In this document: positions 1-6,952 of the stretch, piece by piece
Layout: each line of letters opens with the position of its first letter
Position numbering within the stretch: the stretch's first letter is position 1
NCBI GenBank assembly: GCA_027056215.1
Contig: JALULO010000264.1
Span: 1 to 20,751, forward strand
From: Campylobacterales bacterium
GTDB taxonomy: Bacteria > Campylobacterota > Campylobacteria > Campylobacterales > QNZT01
Length of the DNA stretch: 20,751 nt
Reading direction: 5' to 3'
Notes under the pieces: model-generated
Database searches by the model: none
What the model was told of the DNA's origin: nothing
What the model saw: the letters and a program-made list of their open reading frames with translations, nothing else
Program-made: the position numbers and the translations under genes

Positions 1-495
1 GATATCGATAGTGGCATTTGGAAAGATACGCTGAAGGTGTTGCCCTACCATCTCTTTTAAGGATATTTGTTTACCTTTGAGTGTGAGATAGAGATACTTT
101 AAGCCATTTTTATGTGTAAGAAAATGTGTAAGTTTGTGAAGTCTTGTGCTATTTTGGAGTTGCTCTTTTTCTTGGATGTAGGTTTTAAGATATATCTCAT
201 CACGCTCATTTTTAATCAAATCCCTTAGTGTTTGTGTAAGTTCATAATTGTATTGATTAAACTGTAGTTGCTCAAAATCCTGTGATGCAACACCTACGTA
301 TAATCTTTTTATTTTTTTGGTATCGATCTTTTTAAAACGAATCATTTCATGTATGGCATCTATAGGATACATGGCATCGTGTTTATACCGTGTGATGCGT
401 TCTTGTGAAAGTGCATATACATCATCTTTAAACAGTGCACAAATGCTACTGTCATGACCTCCATAAAAATTAAATCCTATGATCAATGATTCCAT
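1..495 (-). CDS. NodU/CmcH-family carbamoyltransferase, N-terminal part (gene runs off the left edge)
   Basis: The frame is open from an ATG at 495 to the window edge (165 codons, no stop), so only the N-terminal part is seen. The protein opens with MESLIIGFNFYGGHDSSI and continues with ALSQERITRYKHD and then a YPIDAI segment. This matches the start of the O-carbamoyltransferase (NodU/CmcH/TobZ) fold, where GHDSS and an EERFTRxKHD-like stretch form part of the nucleotide-binding domain. Such enzymes transfer a carbamoyl group from carbamoyl phosphate to sugars or antibiotics. An AGGAC ribosome binding site lies about 8 nt before the ATG. The gene is divergent from the glycosyltransferase at 577, and the pair suggests a surface polysaccharide locus. 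The family call is good; the substrate cannot be told. Confidence 0.8.
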   Translation of the reverse strand, partial: MESLIIGFNFYGGHDSSICALFKDDVYALSQERITRYKHDAMYPIDAIHEMIRFKKIDTKKIKRLYVGVASQDFEQLQFNQYNYELTQTLRDLIKNERDEIYLKTYIQEKEQLQNSTRLHKLTHFLTHKNGLKYLYLTLKGKQISLKEMVGQHLQRIFPNATIDI

Positions 496-564
496 ATATC
501 TTGTCCTATTCTGAGATGTATCTTATATTTATATCGGCGTATTAATTATTTTATTTATTTTTGC

Positions 565-570
565 TATACT
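565..570 (+). promoter_or_regulatory. Extended -10 promoter giving a probably leaderless glycosyltransferase mRNA
   Basis: TGCTATACT gives a TGN-extended -10 with hexamer TATACT. The hexamer ends 6 nt before the ATG at 577, so transcription should start at or next to the A of the start codon. No Shine-Dalgarno sequence precedes that ATG. Position and missing ribosome binding site agree with a leaderless message. Confidence 0.55.
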
Positions 571-576
571 TAAGAT

Positions 577-1419
577 ATGACAAAGCTATATCCTCTGATT
601 TCTATCATCATACCTGTTTACAATCATGCTGATTATATCTTAGAAACATTACAAAGTATTTATCATGATGATTATCCAAATAAAGAGTTAGTCTTAATCA
701 ATGATGGCTCAACTGACAATAGTGATACTATCATCCGTGATTGGATCAAAGAGCATAAAAACAAGCTTAAGATCATCTATAAAAGTCGTGCAAACAAAGG
801 CTTAACAGCGACTATGAATGAACTTTTTTCATTGAGTTCGGGGGCATTTATCGTCGATATCGCTAGTGATGATTTTTTACTTGAAGGTGGTATCTTTAAA
901 CGGTATCGCTACTTAGAAGAACATCCAGAGAAGTTAGCCGTATTTGGTGACTGTATCGTTGTTGATGAAAACTCTAAAAAGATATCTGAAAGTGCACTTT
1001 TTTCTTTTCGTAAATTTACGAAAGAAAATCTTTCGACAGATAAAGGTTTACGAAAAGAGTTCATAACATCTTTTGCAATGCCCGGACCCGTTCTCATGGT
1101 CAAAAGAGATATATATGATCTTATAGGTGGTTATGATGAAGAAGCCACGATCGAGGATTTGGATTTTTTTCTCAAAATGGCTGCACAAAATCTGCTAGGA
1201 TTTTTAGATGAAAAAGTAAGTGCATATCGTATACACAGCACTAACATGAGTGGTGAAAACAGTGGTAAAATGCTTCAGATACTGCGTGATTCAAGAAATA
1301 TCTATTTAAGAAACTTTAAGTACTTTTCGTTATCGGAAAAGGGCATGATACTTTGGCAAGTTGTTAAACTGAGTGTGCGTATGTTGTTATTGACGATAAA
1401 AAGGGATACAAACCAATAA
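577..1419 (+). CDS. Family 2 (GT-A fold) glycosyltransferase
   Basis: This 280-aa protein has the classic GT2 N-terminus: PLISIIIPVYNHADYILETL at residues 6-25, then ELVLINDGSTDNS (nucleotide-sugar binding). ASDDFL near residue 97 takes the place of the DxD metal-binding motif. GGYDEEATIEDLDFFLKMA near residues 187-205 holds the ED acceptor-side catalytic motif. The protein is probably cytoplasmic or peripheral at the membrane and should transfer a sugar from a nucleotide-sugar donor during surface glycan synthesis. Its divergent neighbour is a carbamoyltransferase, fitting a glycan modification locus. The start is fixed by the N-terminal motif; there is no ribosome binding site (see the promoter at 565). 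Donor and acceptor are unknown. Confidence 0.9.
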   Translation: MTKLYPLISIIIPVYNHADYILETLQSIYHDDYPNKELVLINDGSTDNSDTIIRDWIKEHKNKLKIIYKSRANKGLTATMNELFSLSSGAFIVDIASDDFLLEGGIFKRYRYLEEHPEKLAVFGDCIVVDENSKKISESALFSFRKFTKENLSTDKGLRKEFITSFAMPGPVLMVKRDIYDLIGGYDEEATIEDLDFFLKMAAQNLLGFLDEKVSAYRIHSTNMSGENSGKMLQILRDSRNIYLRNFKYFSLSEKGMILWQVVKLSVRMLLLTIKRDTNQ

Positions 1420-1438
1420 CATTTGGAGAGGTTCTACA

Positions 1439-1516
1439 ATGCCAGATTTTTTCGGGAGTGTTGCTTTAGCTATACCTCTATTTGGTGGGACTAAAGTTCC
1501 ACGCTTATCAAAGTAA
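1439..1516 (+). pseudogene. 25-codon stub, possibly a gene 5' end cut off by CRISPR array 1
   Basis: An ATG at 1439 is preceded by a good ribosome binding site (TTGGAGAGG). It opens a 25-residue frame starting MPDFFGSVALAIPLFGG, with the TAA at 1514-1516 directly abutting the first repeat at 1517. It lies 19 bp after the glycosyltransferase and on the same strand. The strong ribosome binding site and abrupt end suggest the start of a third glycan-locus gene whose remainder was lost when the array was brought in. It could equally be a chance short ORF. I do not recognise a family. Confidence 0.35.
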
Positions 1517-3565
1517 GTCTCAATCCCCTTAAATCGGGTCTGTCATGAAATGACAAATTTTATGGAAACGACACGGAGGCACTCAAGTCTCAATCCCCTT
1601 AAATCGGGTCTGTCATGAAATAGCGGATAAAGCTACATTAAAAAGCATTAAAGAGGTCTCAATCCCCTTAAATCGGGTCTGTCATGAAATAAAGAATAAG
1701 GAGTAAGAATGTGTAGTATCATAGGGTCTCAATCCCCTTAAATCGGGTCTGTCATGAAATCATCATGGCAAAGCAATACACAAGCATTCTATGATGTCTC
1801 AATCCCCTTAAATCGGGTCTGTCATGAAATATCGCAAAACCTAGTGACACACCGCCTTACATCGCGTCTCAATCCCCTTAAATCGGGTCTGTCATGAAAT
1901 TGCAAAAGCCATGAAAGACGATAGTTTACTGGACAGTCTCAATCCCCTTAAATCGGGTCTGTCATGAAATACACATATTGGGATGGGTCAAACCAAATTG
2001 AGAGTAGTACGTCTCAATCCCCTTAAATCGGGTCTGTCATGAAATGATGAGAAAAAATAAACATGGTATCAAAATTATTGAGTCTCAATCCCCTTAAATC
2101 GGGTCTGTCATGAAATATGATAAAGGTGAAATTATTGTTTCGAAATTGTTGTTTCAATCCCCTTAAATCGGGTCTGTCATGAAATAGTTCCTTTGGCAGA
2201 AGGTATAGAGATTGGATTTGTTTCAATCCCCTTAAATCGGGTCTGTCATGAAATTTTAAGGGTCGGGTAAAATCGTCGGTGATAAATAGTTTCAATCCCC
2301 TTAAATCGGGTCTGTCATGAAATATCAGTTCAACCAGTGTCTACAGTTGAAGCAGTTGTTTCAATCCCCTTAAATCGGGTCTGTCATGAAATATCAGTTC
2401 AACCAGTGTCTACAGTTGAAGCAGTTGTTTCAATCCCCTTAAATCGGGTCTGTCATGAAATACAAAATAAATTGCATAGGAGCAAAAAGAAATGAGTTTC
2501 AATCCCCTTAAATCGGGTCTGTCATGAAATTGCAGGGCTTGGGGGGTGGTATAAATATACCATTGGTTTCAATCCCCTTAAATCGGGTCTGTCATGAAAT
2601 TTCTAAATAAAGTCATGATCTATAAAGGGGTCGTTTCAATCCCCTTAAATCGGGTCTGTCATGAAATCTAAATTTGCTATGAGAGATGCTATAAAGATGG
2701 CGTTTCAATCCCCTTAAATCGGGTCTGTCATGAAATACAGTTTTAATACAAACACTGATAAAGTGATATGTTTCAATCCCCTTAAATCGGGTCTGTCATG
2801 AAATAAAAAACCCTAAAGATGGTAACATTATTGTACAGTTTCAATCCCCTTAAATCGGGTCTGTCATGAAATATGATAGATTTAGCACGTAACGATCTTA
2901 AGCTTATGTTTCAATCCCCTTAAATCGGGTCTGTCATGAAATTTATATTTTGCTTGTGTGAGTCACTCAGTTTTTAGAGTTTCAATCCCCTTAAATCGGG
3001 TCTGTCATGAAATGCAGGAAGTTGGTTAACTGATTTCCCTGTAGAAAGTTTCAATCCCCTTAAATCGGGTCTGTCATGAAATAAACACTCAGAGTACAAT
3101 GGAAAAGACAAAGGGTAGTTTCAATCCCCTTAAATCGGGTCTGTCATGAAATTGTGATATTACAGGTAGAATGTATAGGGGGTTAGGGTTTCAATCCCCT
3201 TAAATCGGGTCTGTCATGAAATAAAAAATTGAGAAATACTTATTAGGAAACATTGGAGTTTCAATCCCCTTAAATCGGGTCTGTCATGAAATCAGGAAAC
3301 ATGGGTTGGCTAGACAATATCTGGGTTTCAATCCCCTTAAATCGGGTCTGTCATGAAATTATCCAACAGATGAGATGCACCAATTTATGCAAGTTTCAAT
3401 CCCCTTAAATCGGGTCTGTCATGAAATCAAAAGAAGATCCCAAACGTACGTTTGAGTTTTGTTTCAATCCCCTTAAATCGGGTCTGTCATGAAATCAAGC
3501 GATACAGAGAAATCATTTAATAAAGATTTTGTTTCAATCCCCTTAAATCGGGTCTGTCATGAAAT
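1517..3565 (-). CRISPR. CRISPR array 1: 30 repeats of 35 nt, 29 spacers, transcribed leftward
   Basis: Thirty 35-nt repeats start at 1517, 1587, 1656 and so on, the last at 3531-3565. Read on the minus strand the repeat ends GGGGATTGAAAC, the usual handle of type III (and some type I) repeats, so transcription is leftward with the leader at 3566-3768. Spacers are 32-40 nt, mostly 33-35. The nine leader-distal repeats (1517-2116) carry one substitution, giving a handle of ATTGAGAC instead of ATTGAAAC. Spacers 2324-2357 and 2393-2426 are identical. Apart from that single variant position the repeats look identical. The adaptation operon at 3769-5913 lies upstream on the same strand. Confidence 0.98.
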
Positions 3566-3768
3566 AGTAACAGTAGCACGGTAAAGAGCGTTTTTTAGGG
3601 TGTTTTGAAAAAACTCTGTTTTCTTAAAAAGAGCTTTAAGTTTTAAAAACTGTTTTTCTCGCATATCGATACCCCTAAAAATGGTACTTTTAAGTTTCAT
3701 CTTAACTTTAATAAAAACTTAAACGATCCCACCTATAAACTTGGTCAAATCGTGTAAGCCTTAGTATA
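3566..3768 (-). promoter_or_regulatory. Leader of CRISPR array 1
   Basis: This is about 200 bp of AT-rich sequence between the leader-proximal repeat and the end of the adaptation operon, where the leader must lie given the repeat orientation. It holds runs of A and T and several AAGTTT/AAACTT words. A 35-codon frame (3664 to 3557, minus) ends inside the first repeat. It shares no obvious sequence with the leader of arrays 2 and 3. Confidence 0.7.
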
Positions 3769-4143
3769 TCATGTTTTTAGATATTTTTCTAGCTCATCTT
3801 CGTGATCGTATAAAAATCTATACACTTCAAACGCCTTATGTGCAGGGAGTTCTTCTGTCGTTTTTTTGTCGTATATCCAACCTTTAAAGTTTATCCCCAG
3901 AGATTGCCCATGAAAGTCGATCTCTGGATAGCGTTCGTTTTGTATGTCTGCGCGTAGTTTTTCTCTAAGTTTGTTGACAAAAGCGAAGTAGGCTTTATCT
4001 TTTTTGGGATATCTGGATTTTGGTTTACGCTCTTGCAACAATCTTTTGATCTCTTTTAACTCAAAAAGTATCTCATCTGCCCATGCAGGGCGATCGGTTT
4101 GGGAGGTTAAAAGTTGCTCCACTTGTTCATAAATGTTCATCAT
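3769..4143 (-). CDS. Uncharacterised 124-aa protein, last gene of the adaptation operon
   Basis: I do not recognise the family. The protein is acidic/basic mixed and looks helical, with a predicted helix-rich N-terminal half (EILFELKEIKRLLQER near residues 23-38) and a Lys/Tyr-rich middle. The C-terminal half includes DFHGQSLGINFKGWIYDKKT, then a charged helix ending DELEKYLKT. There is no signal peptide, membrane segment or recognisable nuclease motif. GTG at 4146, ATG at 4143 and ATG at 4140 are all possible starts after the GGAG ribosome binding site; the cas2 stop overlaps them, so translation is coupled. Its position between cas2 and the array leader suggests a role in spacer acquisition, but that rests on context only. 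Confidence 0.7.
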   Translation of the reverse strand: MMNIYEQVEQLLTSQTDRPAWADEILFELKEIKRLLQERKPKSRYPKKDKAYFAFVNKLREKLRADIQNERYPEIDFHGQSLGINFKGWIYDKKTTEELPAHKAFEVYRFLYDHEDELEKYLKT

Positions 4144-4418
4144 CACTCCAATATATCGTAAGGATTGCTTAGGTCTAGGGCACAGCCAAAGTGCAAACCA
4201 TAGTTTTTGATCTTATATACCCTGAGATCATCTTGCTCTTCATGGTAGAGTTTGCAAATCTTTTCGATGAGTGCGGCGACTTCCTCATGGGTTGCATCGT
4301 AAAAGATATAGAGCGAGTACTGGATACGTAAGGCATTTTTTTCAACGAGTTTACCTATCTTTTTAAGCCGTTTGGGATCGCTGATATCATAAGAGATGAT
4401 AAAATCATAACGCTTCAT
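4143..4418 (-). CDS. cas2: Cas2, adaptation module 1
   Basis: This 91-aa protein has the Cas2 ferredoxin-like N-terminus: RYDFIISYDISDPKRLKKIG, with the conserved Asp after the first strand (YDI) and a basic helix. RIQYSLYIFYDATHEEVAAL then corresponds to the second strand and helix of the family. Cas2 dimers bridge two Cas1 dimers and help set spacer length during integration. The gene overlaps the Cas1-N-like gene upstream (4415) and the 124-aa gene downstream by a few bases, so it sits in a tightly coupled operon. The C-terminal tail (KNYGLHFGCALDL) differs from the better-known Cas2 proteins. It is one of three Cas2-type proteins in the window. Confidence 0.88.
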   Translation of the reverse strand: MKRYDFIISYDISDPKRLKKIGKLVEKNALRIQYSLYIFYDATHEEVAALIEKICKLYHEEQDDLRVYKIKNYGLHFGCALDLSNPYDILE

Positions 4419-4666
4419 CCCTCCTCCTTATCCAATCTCTTAAACTCCGCGATGATATAGCCGTTTTGATCGATGATAAAAAGTGGTATCTTGCAACACA
4501 GGGCATAACATGACTTCAAATCGATGGAGATAGCCTTGTTAAGGTAGATCATCTTGATATGGCTAAAAGCTACGATATAAGAGCCTTTTAAGGTACGGAT
4601 ATCTAGGTACTTTGGGTGTATGGTGAGTTTTGTATCGTGTTCTTTAAGGATGAGAATCTTTTTCAT
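4415..4666 (-). CDS. Stand-alone Cas1 N-terminal-domain-like protein (83 aa)
   Basis: The 83 residues look like the N-terminal beta-domain of Cas1 and nothing more. HPKYLDIRTLKGSYIVAFSH resembles the first strands. IKMIYLNKAISIDLKSCYAL resembles the 'valxxIxLxxxxxIslxal' stretch. IPLFIIDQNGYIIAEF resembles the 'IpixfldxxGxxxa' strand that ends the Cas1 N-domain. None of the catalytic Glu/His/Asp motifs are present. The neighbouring Cas1 (4663-5526) already has its own N-terminal domain, so this is an extra copy rather than the missing half of a split protein. It overlaps its neighbours by 4 bp on both sides. It may help dimerise or position Cas1; that is inference. Confidence 0.6.
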   Translation of the reverse strand: MKKILILKEHDTKLTIHPKYLDIRTLKGSYIVAFSHIKMIYLNKAISIDLKSCYALCCKIPLFIIDQNGYIIAEFKRLDKEEG

Positions 4667-5526
4667 AGCATACCCCTTAGATCGGCGATGAACTGGTCTA
4701 TCTTAGGTTCGATAGTTTGTAAAAATGCCCGAAATGGTTTCCAAAGCTTTTTGCGACCCTCGTACTTTAGATAAACCCCACCTTTTTTTGTAAAGTCACT
4801 TTGCACCACAAGTTTTTGTAAAAAGATATCTTCCACAAATGCGTTGATATCCGCACGGACGATCTCTAGTATGTCGGATGCGAGGGCATGATGAGAGCGA
4901 AAAGGGCGATGTAAAAACCCGATAGAAGGCTCAAACCCATAAGCGATCAAGCGAATGGCTATGATGTTGTACAAAAGTGTGTAGTACCAAGAGAGCAGGG
5001 CGTTTAACGGATCAAGTGGCGGTCGTTTGGAGCGTTTGCCTTTGTGTAAAACTTTTGGAAATAGAGAAAAATAGTGTCCAAAGTAGCGTTTGGAAAAACT
5101 CCCTTCTATGCCAAGCAGGGTATCAAGATCGTTGGCGTTTGCTATCTTTTGCATGATCTCATCTGTTTCGATCAAGATATCATGTGCTTTTAGATGGTTT
5201 ACATGAGAGAGAATCTTCTGGGATAAAATCTCCCTAGCGATACGTATCGGCGTGGTTGATGCCGCTTTATATTGAGCGAGTTTGAGTTGTGCAGATTTGG
5301 TACTACTAGAGGTGATGATCGCATTTGAGGTGTAGTTGTAAGAGAGTAGTAAGATGTTGATATCTTGTTCTGTGATCTTTGTGATATCCGATGTTTTTAA
5401 CGCTGTTGTTCCAACGATCAAAAGTGTGTCTATGAGGCGAAAAGGGATCTTTTGACTATCTACCACGAGTGTTTGGTTGTCGGTTTTGATGGTTGTATCT
5501 TTTTTATCGATGATGATGATATTCAT
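4663..5526 (-). CDS. cas1: Cas1 integrase, adaptation module 1
   Basis: This 287-aa protein is of full Cas1 length. The N-terminal beta-domain (residues 1-75) is followed by the helical catalytic domain with the three metal ligands visible: E141 in LLGIEGSFSKRYF, H206 in SIGFLHRPFR and D218 in HALASDILEIVRADINAFV. Cas1 joins protospacer ends to the leader-repeat junction as an integrase with Cas2. Start and stop overlap both neighbours by 4 bp, so it is translationally coupled. The segment between E141 and H206 holds a very basic stretch (HKGKRSKRPPLDPL), and the residues around H206 are FLHRPFR rather than the usual GFLHxxxxG. I judge the enzyme intact. It probably serves array 1. Confidence 0.93.
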   Translation of the reverse strand: MNIIIIDKKDTTIKTDNQTLVVDSQKIPFRLIDTLLIVGTTALKTSDITKITEQDINILLLSYNYTSNAIITSSSTKSAQLKLAQYKAASTTPIRIAREILSQKILSHVNHLKAHDILIETDEIMQKIANANDLDTLLGIEGSFSKRYFGHYFSLFPKVLHKGKRSKRPPLDPLNALLSWYYTLLYNIIAIRLIAYGFEPSIGFLHRPFRSHHALASDILEIVRADINAFVEDIFLQKLVVQSDFTKKGGVYLKYEGRKKLWKPFRAFLQTIEPKIDQFIADLRGML

Positions 5527-5792
5527 AGTATGATAACCCCTTTGTCATAACGTATAAAGTCAGCTTTACCAAAGCACAGCGGTTCACCCTCAAACTCGAT
5601 GATATTGATCTTGTCATTTTCATAGATGAGCTTTTGCAGTTTTTCTACAAGTTCTTTGAGGGTTTTGGCATCAAGCGGTGCTTCGAGTGCACTCTTTTGA
5701 CCACCCAAAGCGTACCCATACGCAACCTTGCGTACTTTTGCAAGACGTTTTTTATTTGCGATGTCATACGCTATGAGGTAGTTTTTAGCCAT
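5523..5792 (-). CDS. Second Cas2-like protein of module 1
   Basis: From the ATG at 5792 the protein has 89 residues. It opens MAKNYLIAYDIANKKRLAKV, the Cas2 first strand with the conserved Asp in YDI and a basic helix. GYALGGQKSALEAPLDAKTL follows, aligned with the second strand where Cas2 proteins have QySvFE, and INIIEFEGEPLCFGK stands in for the third strand. An in-frame start at 5870 would add about 26 hydrophobic residues that do not look like Cas2, and 5792 overlaps the upstream small gene by 8 bp, so I prefer 5792. Having two divergent Cas2 proteins in one operon hints at a heterodimer, or at one being a VapD-like RNase; both are guesses. Confidence 0.75.
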   Translation of the reverse strand: MAKNYLIAYDIANKKRLAKVRKVAYGYALGGQKSALEAPLDAKTLKELVEKLQKLIYENDKINIIEFEGEPLCFGKADFIRYDKGVIIL

Positions 5793-5913
5793 CGATAAAG
5801 CTCTTTTTATGTTTTTTATGACGTTTATAGAGCTTTTTAGAAGGCACAGCAGTGGTATAGCCACGTGCAAGTTTTTGAACTATGGCGAGTTTATGAAAAT
5901 CTCTTTGTTTCAT
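5785..5913 (-). CDS. Small Lys-rich protein (42 aa), first gene of the adaptation operon
   Basis: An ATG at 5913 with a strong AAAGGAG ribosome binding site opens a 42-residue frame. Its stop at 5785-5787 overlaps the start of the Cas2-like gene (5792). The protein begins MKQRDFHKLAIVQKLARGYT and has a very basic second half (LYKRHKKHKKSF). The promoter with the shared palindrome lies about 30 bp upstream, so this is the first gene of the operon. I do not recognise a family. The charge suggests nucleic-acid binding, perhaps at the leader or on the prespacer; this is inference from composition and position only. Confidence 0.6.
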   Translation of the reverse strand: MKQRDFHKLAIVQKLARGYTTAVPSKKLYKRHKKHKKSFIDG

Positions 5914-5941
5914 GAAGCTGCTCCTTTATAATTTCGGTGTT

Positions 5942-5973
5942 ATTATAAAGGAATTTGGCGACGCTATATGTCG
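5942..5973 (-). promoter_or_regulatory. Promoter and palindromic operator of the adaptation operon (regulon site 1)
   Basis: Minus-strand -10 TATAAT occupies 5942-5947. The palindrome CGAC-N7-GTCG occupies 5959-5973, with 11 bp between them, and is followed on the plus strand by TTTTG. The palindrome covers the place of the -35 element, and no good -35 hexamer is seen. Four more copies with the same layout lie at 10736, 11874, 13381 and 18519. Confidence 0.75.
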
Positions 5974-6022
5974 TTTTGTTAAGTTTTGAGGTAGAGTTTT
6001 ATCTCATCTTCCCTTTAAAAAT

Positions 6023-6370
6023 TTACATCCCAAGATGTTTTTTTAGTTTTGAGTTGATTTCATCTTGTTGTTCTTTACTCACTCTTGTAAGTACCTTTGA
6101 TAAATCAATACGCGTTAAATCAAGCGTGCAAATTTCGTTGATACAGACTTCACTGGTATGTTCCAGATATTCTTTTTTGTCAATCTTTACTCTGAGGCTT
6201 CCGCCAGTGATATTTGTTGTCAAAGGGAGTACTGATACCCCTTTAAATGCTACCTTATCTATGTTTCTATTTGCGATATCATTTTGGATGATCAAAGCGG
6301 GTCTGATTTTCCCAAACTCACTGTTGTACTTTTTGCCAAAGTTTACTAGGTAAATCTCACCTCTGTTCAC
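6023..6370 (-). CDS. MazF/PemK-family mRNA endonuclease toxin
   Basis: This 115-aa protein begins NRGEIYLVNFGKKYNSEFGK and continues IRPALIIQND, the signature of the MazF/PemK/Kid family (RGdiylvdf...GsEqgkxRPalviq). PLTTNI follows, where the family has the conserved T/S of the active site, and ICTLDLTRI near residue 84. These toxins cut mRNA at short sequences. The start is a GTG overlapping the stop of the antitoxin gene (6367), a usual layout for such pairs. The gene ends about 50 bp from the regulon promoter of the adaptation operon, but the operator is not placed to drive it. Confidence 0.88.
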   Translation of the reverse strand: MNRGEIYLVNFGKKYNSEFGKIRPALIIQNDIANRNIDKVAFKGVSVLPLTTNITGGSLRVKIDKKEYLEHTSEVCINEICTLDLTRIDLSKVLTRVSKEQQDEINSKLKKHLGM

Positions 6371-6618
6371 GATACTAAATCCTCAGAAACCCCTTCAATC
6401 TCTAAAAATTCTTTATAAGCCTTAGTGTCAAGTGCCTCTTTGTTTTCCATCAAGTAGAGTTCATCTTCTATCTTCTCTTTTAGTTTTTCATATAAATGAT
6501 AGGGAATCACGACACTTTTAATGATATGTTTTTTTGCATCTTCGACTATGGTGATCTCTTTTGGATTTGTGATATATGATGGTTTTTTGATGACATCACT
6601 TGATGATATAGTAATCAT
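6367..6618 (-). CDS. Antitoxin partner of the MazF/PemK toxin
   Basis: This 83-aa protein lies directly upstream of the toxin and overlaps it by 4 bp. The N-terminal half (TISSSDVIKKPSYITNPKEI, then IVEDAKKHIIKSVVIPYHLY) resembles Phd/YefM-like DNA-binding antitoxins. The acidic C-terminal half (EDELYLMENKEALDTKAY) is typical of the toxin-binding tail. It has an AAGGAG ribosome binding site and a good promoter at 6640-6668. The call rests mainly on gene order with the clear toxin; the exact antitoxin family is uncertain. Confidence 0.7.
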   Translation of the reverse strand: MITISSSDVIKKPSYITNPKEITIVEDAKKHIIKSVVIPYHLYEKLKEKIEDELYLMENKEALDTKAYKEFLEIEGVSEDLVS

Positions 6619-6639
6619 GGTTACTCCTTAGTTTTCTAT

Positions 6640-6668
6640 ATGATACTATTTTATGATACTAATGTCAA
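6640..6668 (-). promoter_or_regulatory. Promoter of the first MazF toxin-antitoxin pair
   Basis: On the minus strand TTGACA (6663-6668) and TATCAT (6640-6645) are 17 bp apart. Two direct copies of ATGATACTA (plus-strand reading, 6640-6648 and 6653-6661) span the -10 and spacer, a likely binding site for the antitoxin. Confidence 0.65.
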
Positions 6669-6696
6669 TATACCTATCAAAAATAGTATTTTATCT

Positions 6697-6740
6697 ACTT
6701 TGGATGCTGTATGACAGGTTTTTACTACCCGTCGCTACTT
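6697..6740 (-). pseudogene. Possible debris of the 3' end of a second SAVED gene
   Basis: The plus-strand words GATGCTGTATGACAGG and CCCGTCGCT, spaced as here, echo GATGTTGTATCACGGG and TCCGTCGCT in the 3' end of the SAVED gene at 10803-10840. The extra T bases between them, and the in-frame stops after the codons for Ser-Asp-Gly, mean the copy is not functional. The match is about 30 of 40 positions by eye. It is short, so the call is tentative. Confidence 0.4.
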
Positions 6741-6773
6741 TTGGAAACTTGCAAAACTTTGTACATTAGTTCG

Positions 6774-6813
6774 ATGTGAAATCCTCTTTGATAAAGGCGT
6801 ATTTCACATCGTT
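6774..6813. repeat. Perfect 11-bp inverted repeat with a T-run on the plus side
   Basis: CGATGTGAAAT at 6774-6784 is matched by ATTTCACATCG at 6803-6813, with an 18-nt loop that can itself partly pair (CCT and TTT against AAAGG). Five T bases follow on the plus strand. It has the shape of a rho-independent terminator for plus-strand transcripts, but no plus-strand gene precedes it. Confidence 0.55.
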
Positions 6814-6841
6814 TTTCCTGCGAAGTAGGTCACTACCTTTT

Positions 6842-6952
6842 TTAGATAACAGTGATATAACCACCACAGATCTGGTCAGAGATACGCCCACCAAAAGCGG
6901 AAAATACGAAGGCTAATTGGGTGTAGATGTTTGAGAGGATATTGTTAATCAT
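6842..6952 (-). CDS. Small ORF (36 aa), possibly the truncated N-terminus of a membrane protein
   Basis: The ATG at 6952 overlaps the stop of the toxin remnant (TAATG), and the frame ends at 6842. The peptide begins MINNILSNIYTQLAFVFSAF, a likely start of a membrane segment. Set without gaps against the first 36 residues of the SAVED protein at 11757 it shares Met1, Asn4, Asn8, Ala14, Phe17, Asp26, Tyr32 and Ile36, with several similar residues elsewhere. With the 3' debris at 6697-6740 this would fit a SAVED-like membrane gene that lost its middle. The similarity is weak, and an independent small peptide is equally possible. Confidence 0.35.
   Translation of the reverse strand: MINNILSNIYTQLAFVFSAFGGRISDQICGGYITVI

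Noticed and set aside
2023..2295. 90-codon minus-strand frame with HDRPDLRGLK repeated
   Set aside because: It is translation of CRISPR repeats; the periodic peptide is the repeat itself.
4415..5526. A split Cas1 made of the 83-aa and 287-aa proteins
   Set aside because: The 287-aa protein already has a complete N-terminal domain and all catalytic residues, so the 83-aa protein is additional.
5955..6353. 132-codon plus-strand frame with hydrophobic stretches
   Set aside because: Antisense to the MazF-type gene at 6023-6370, which has clear family motifs.
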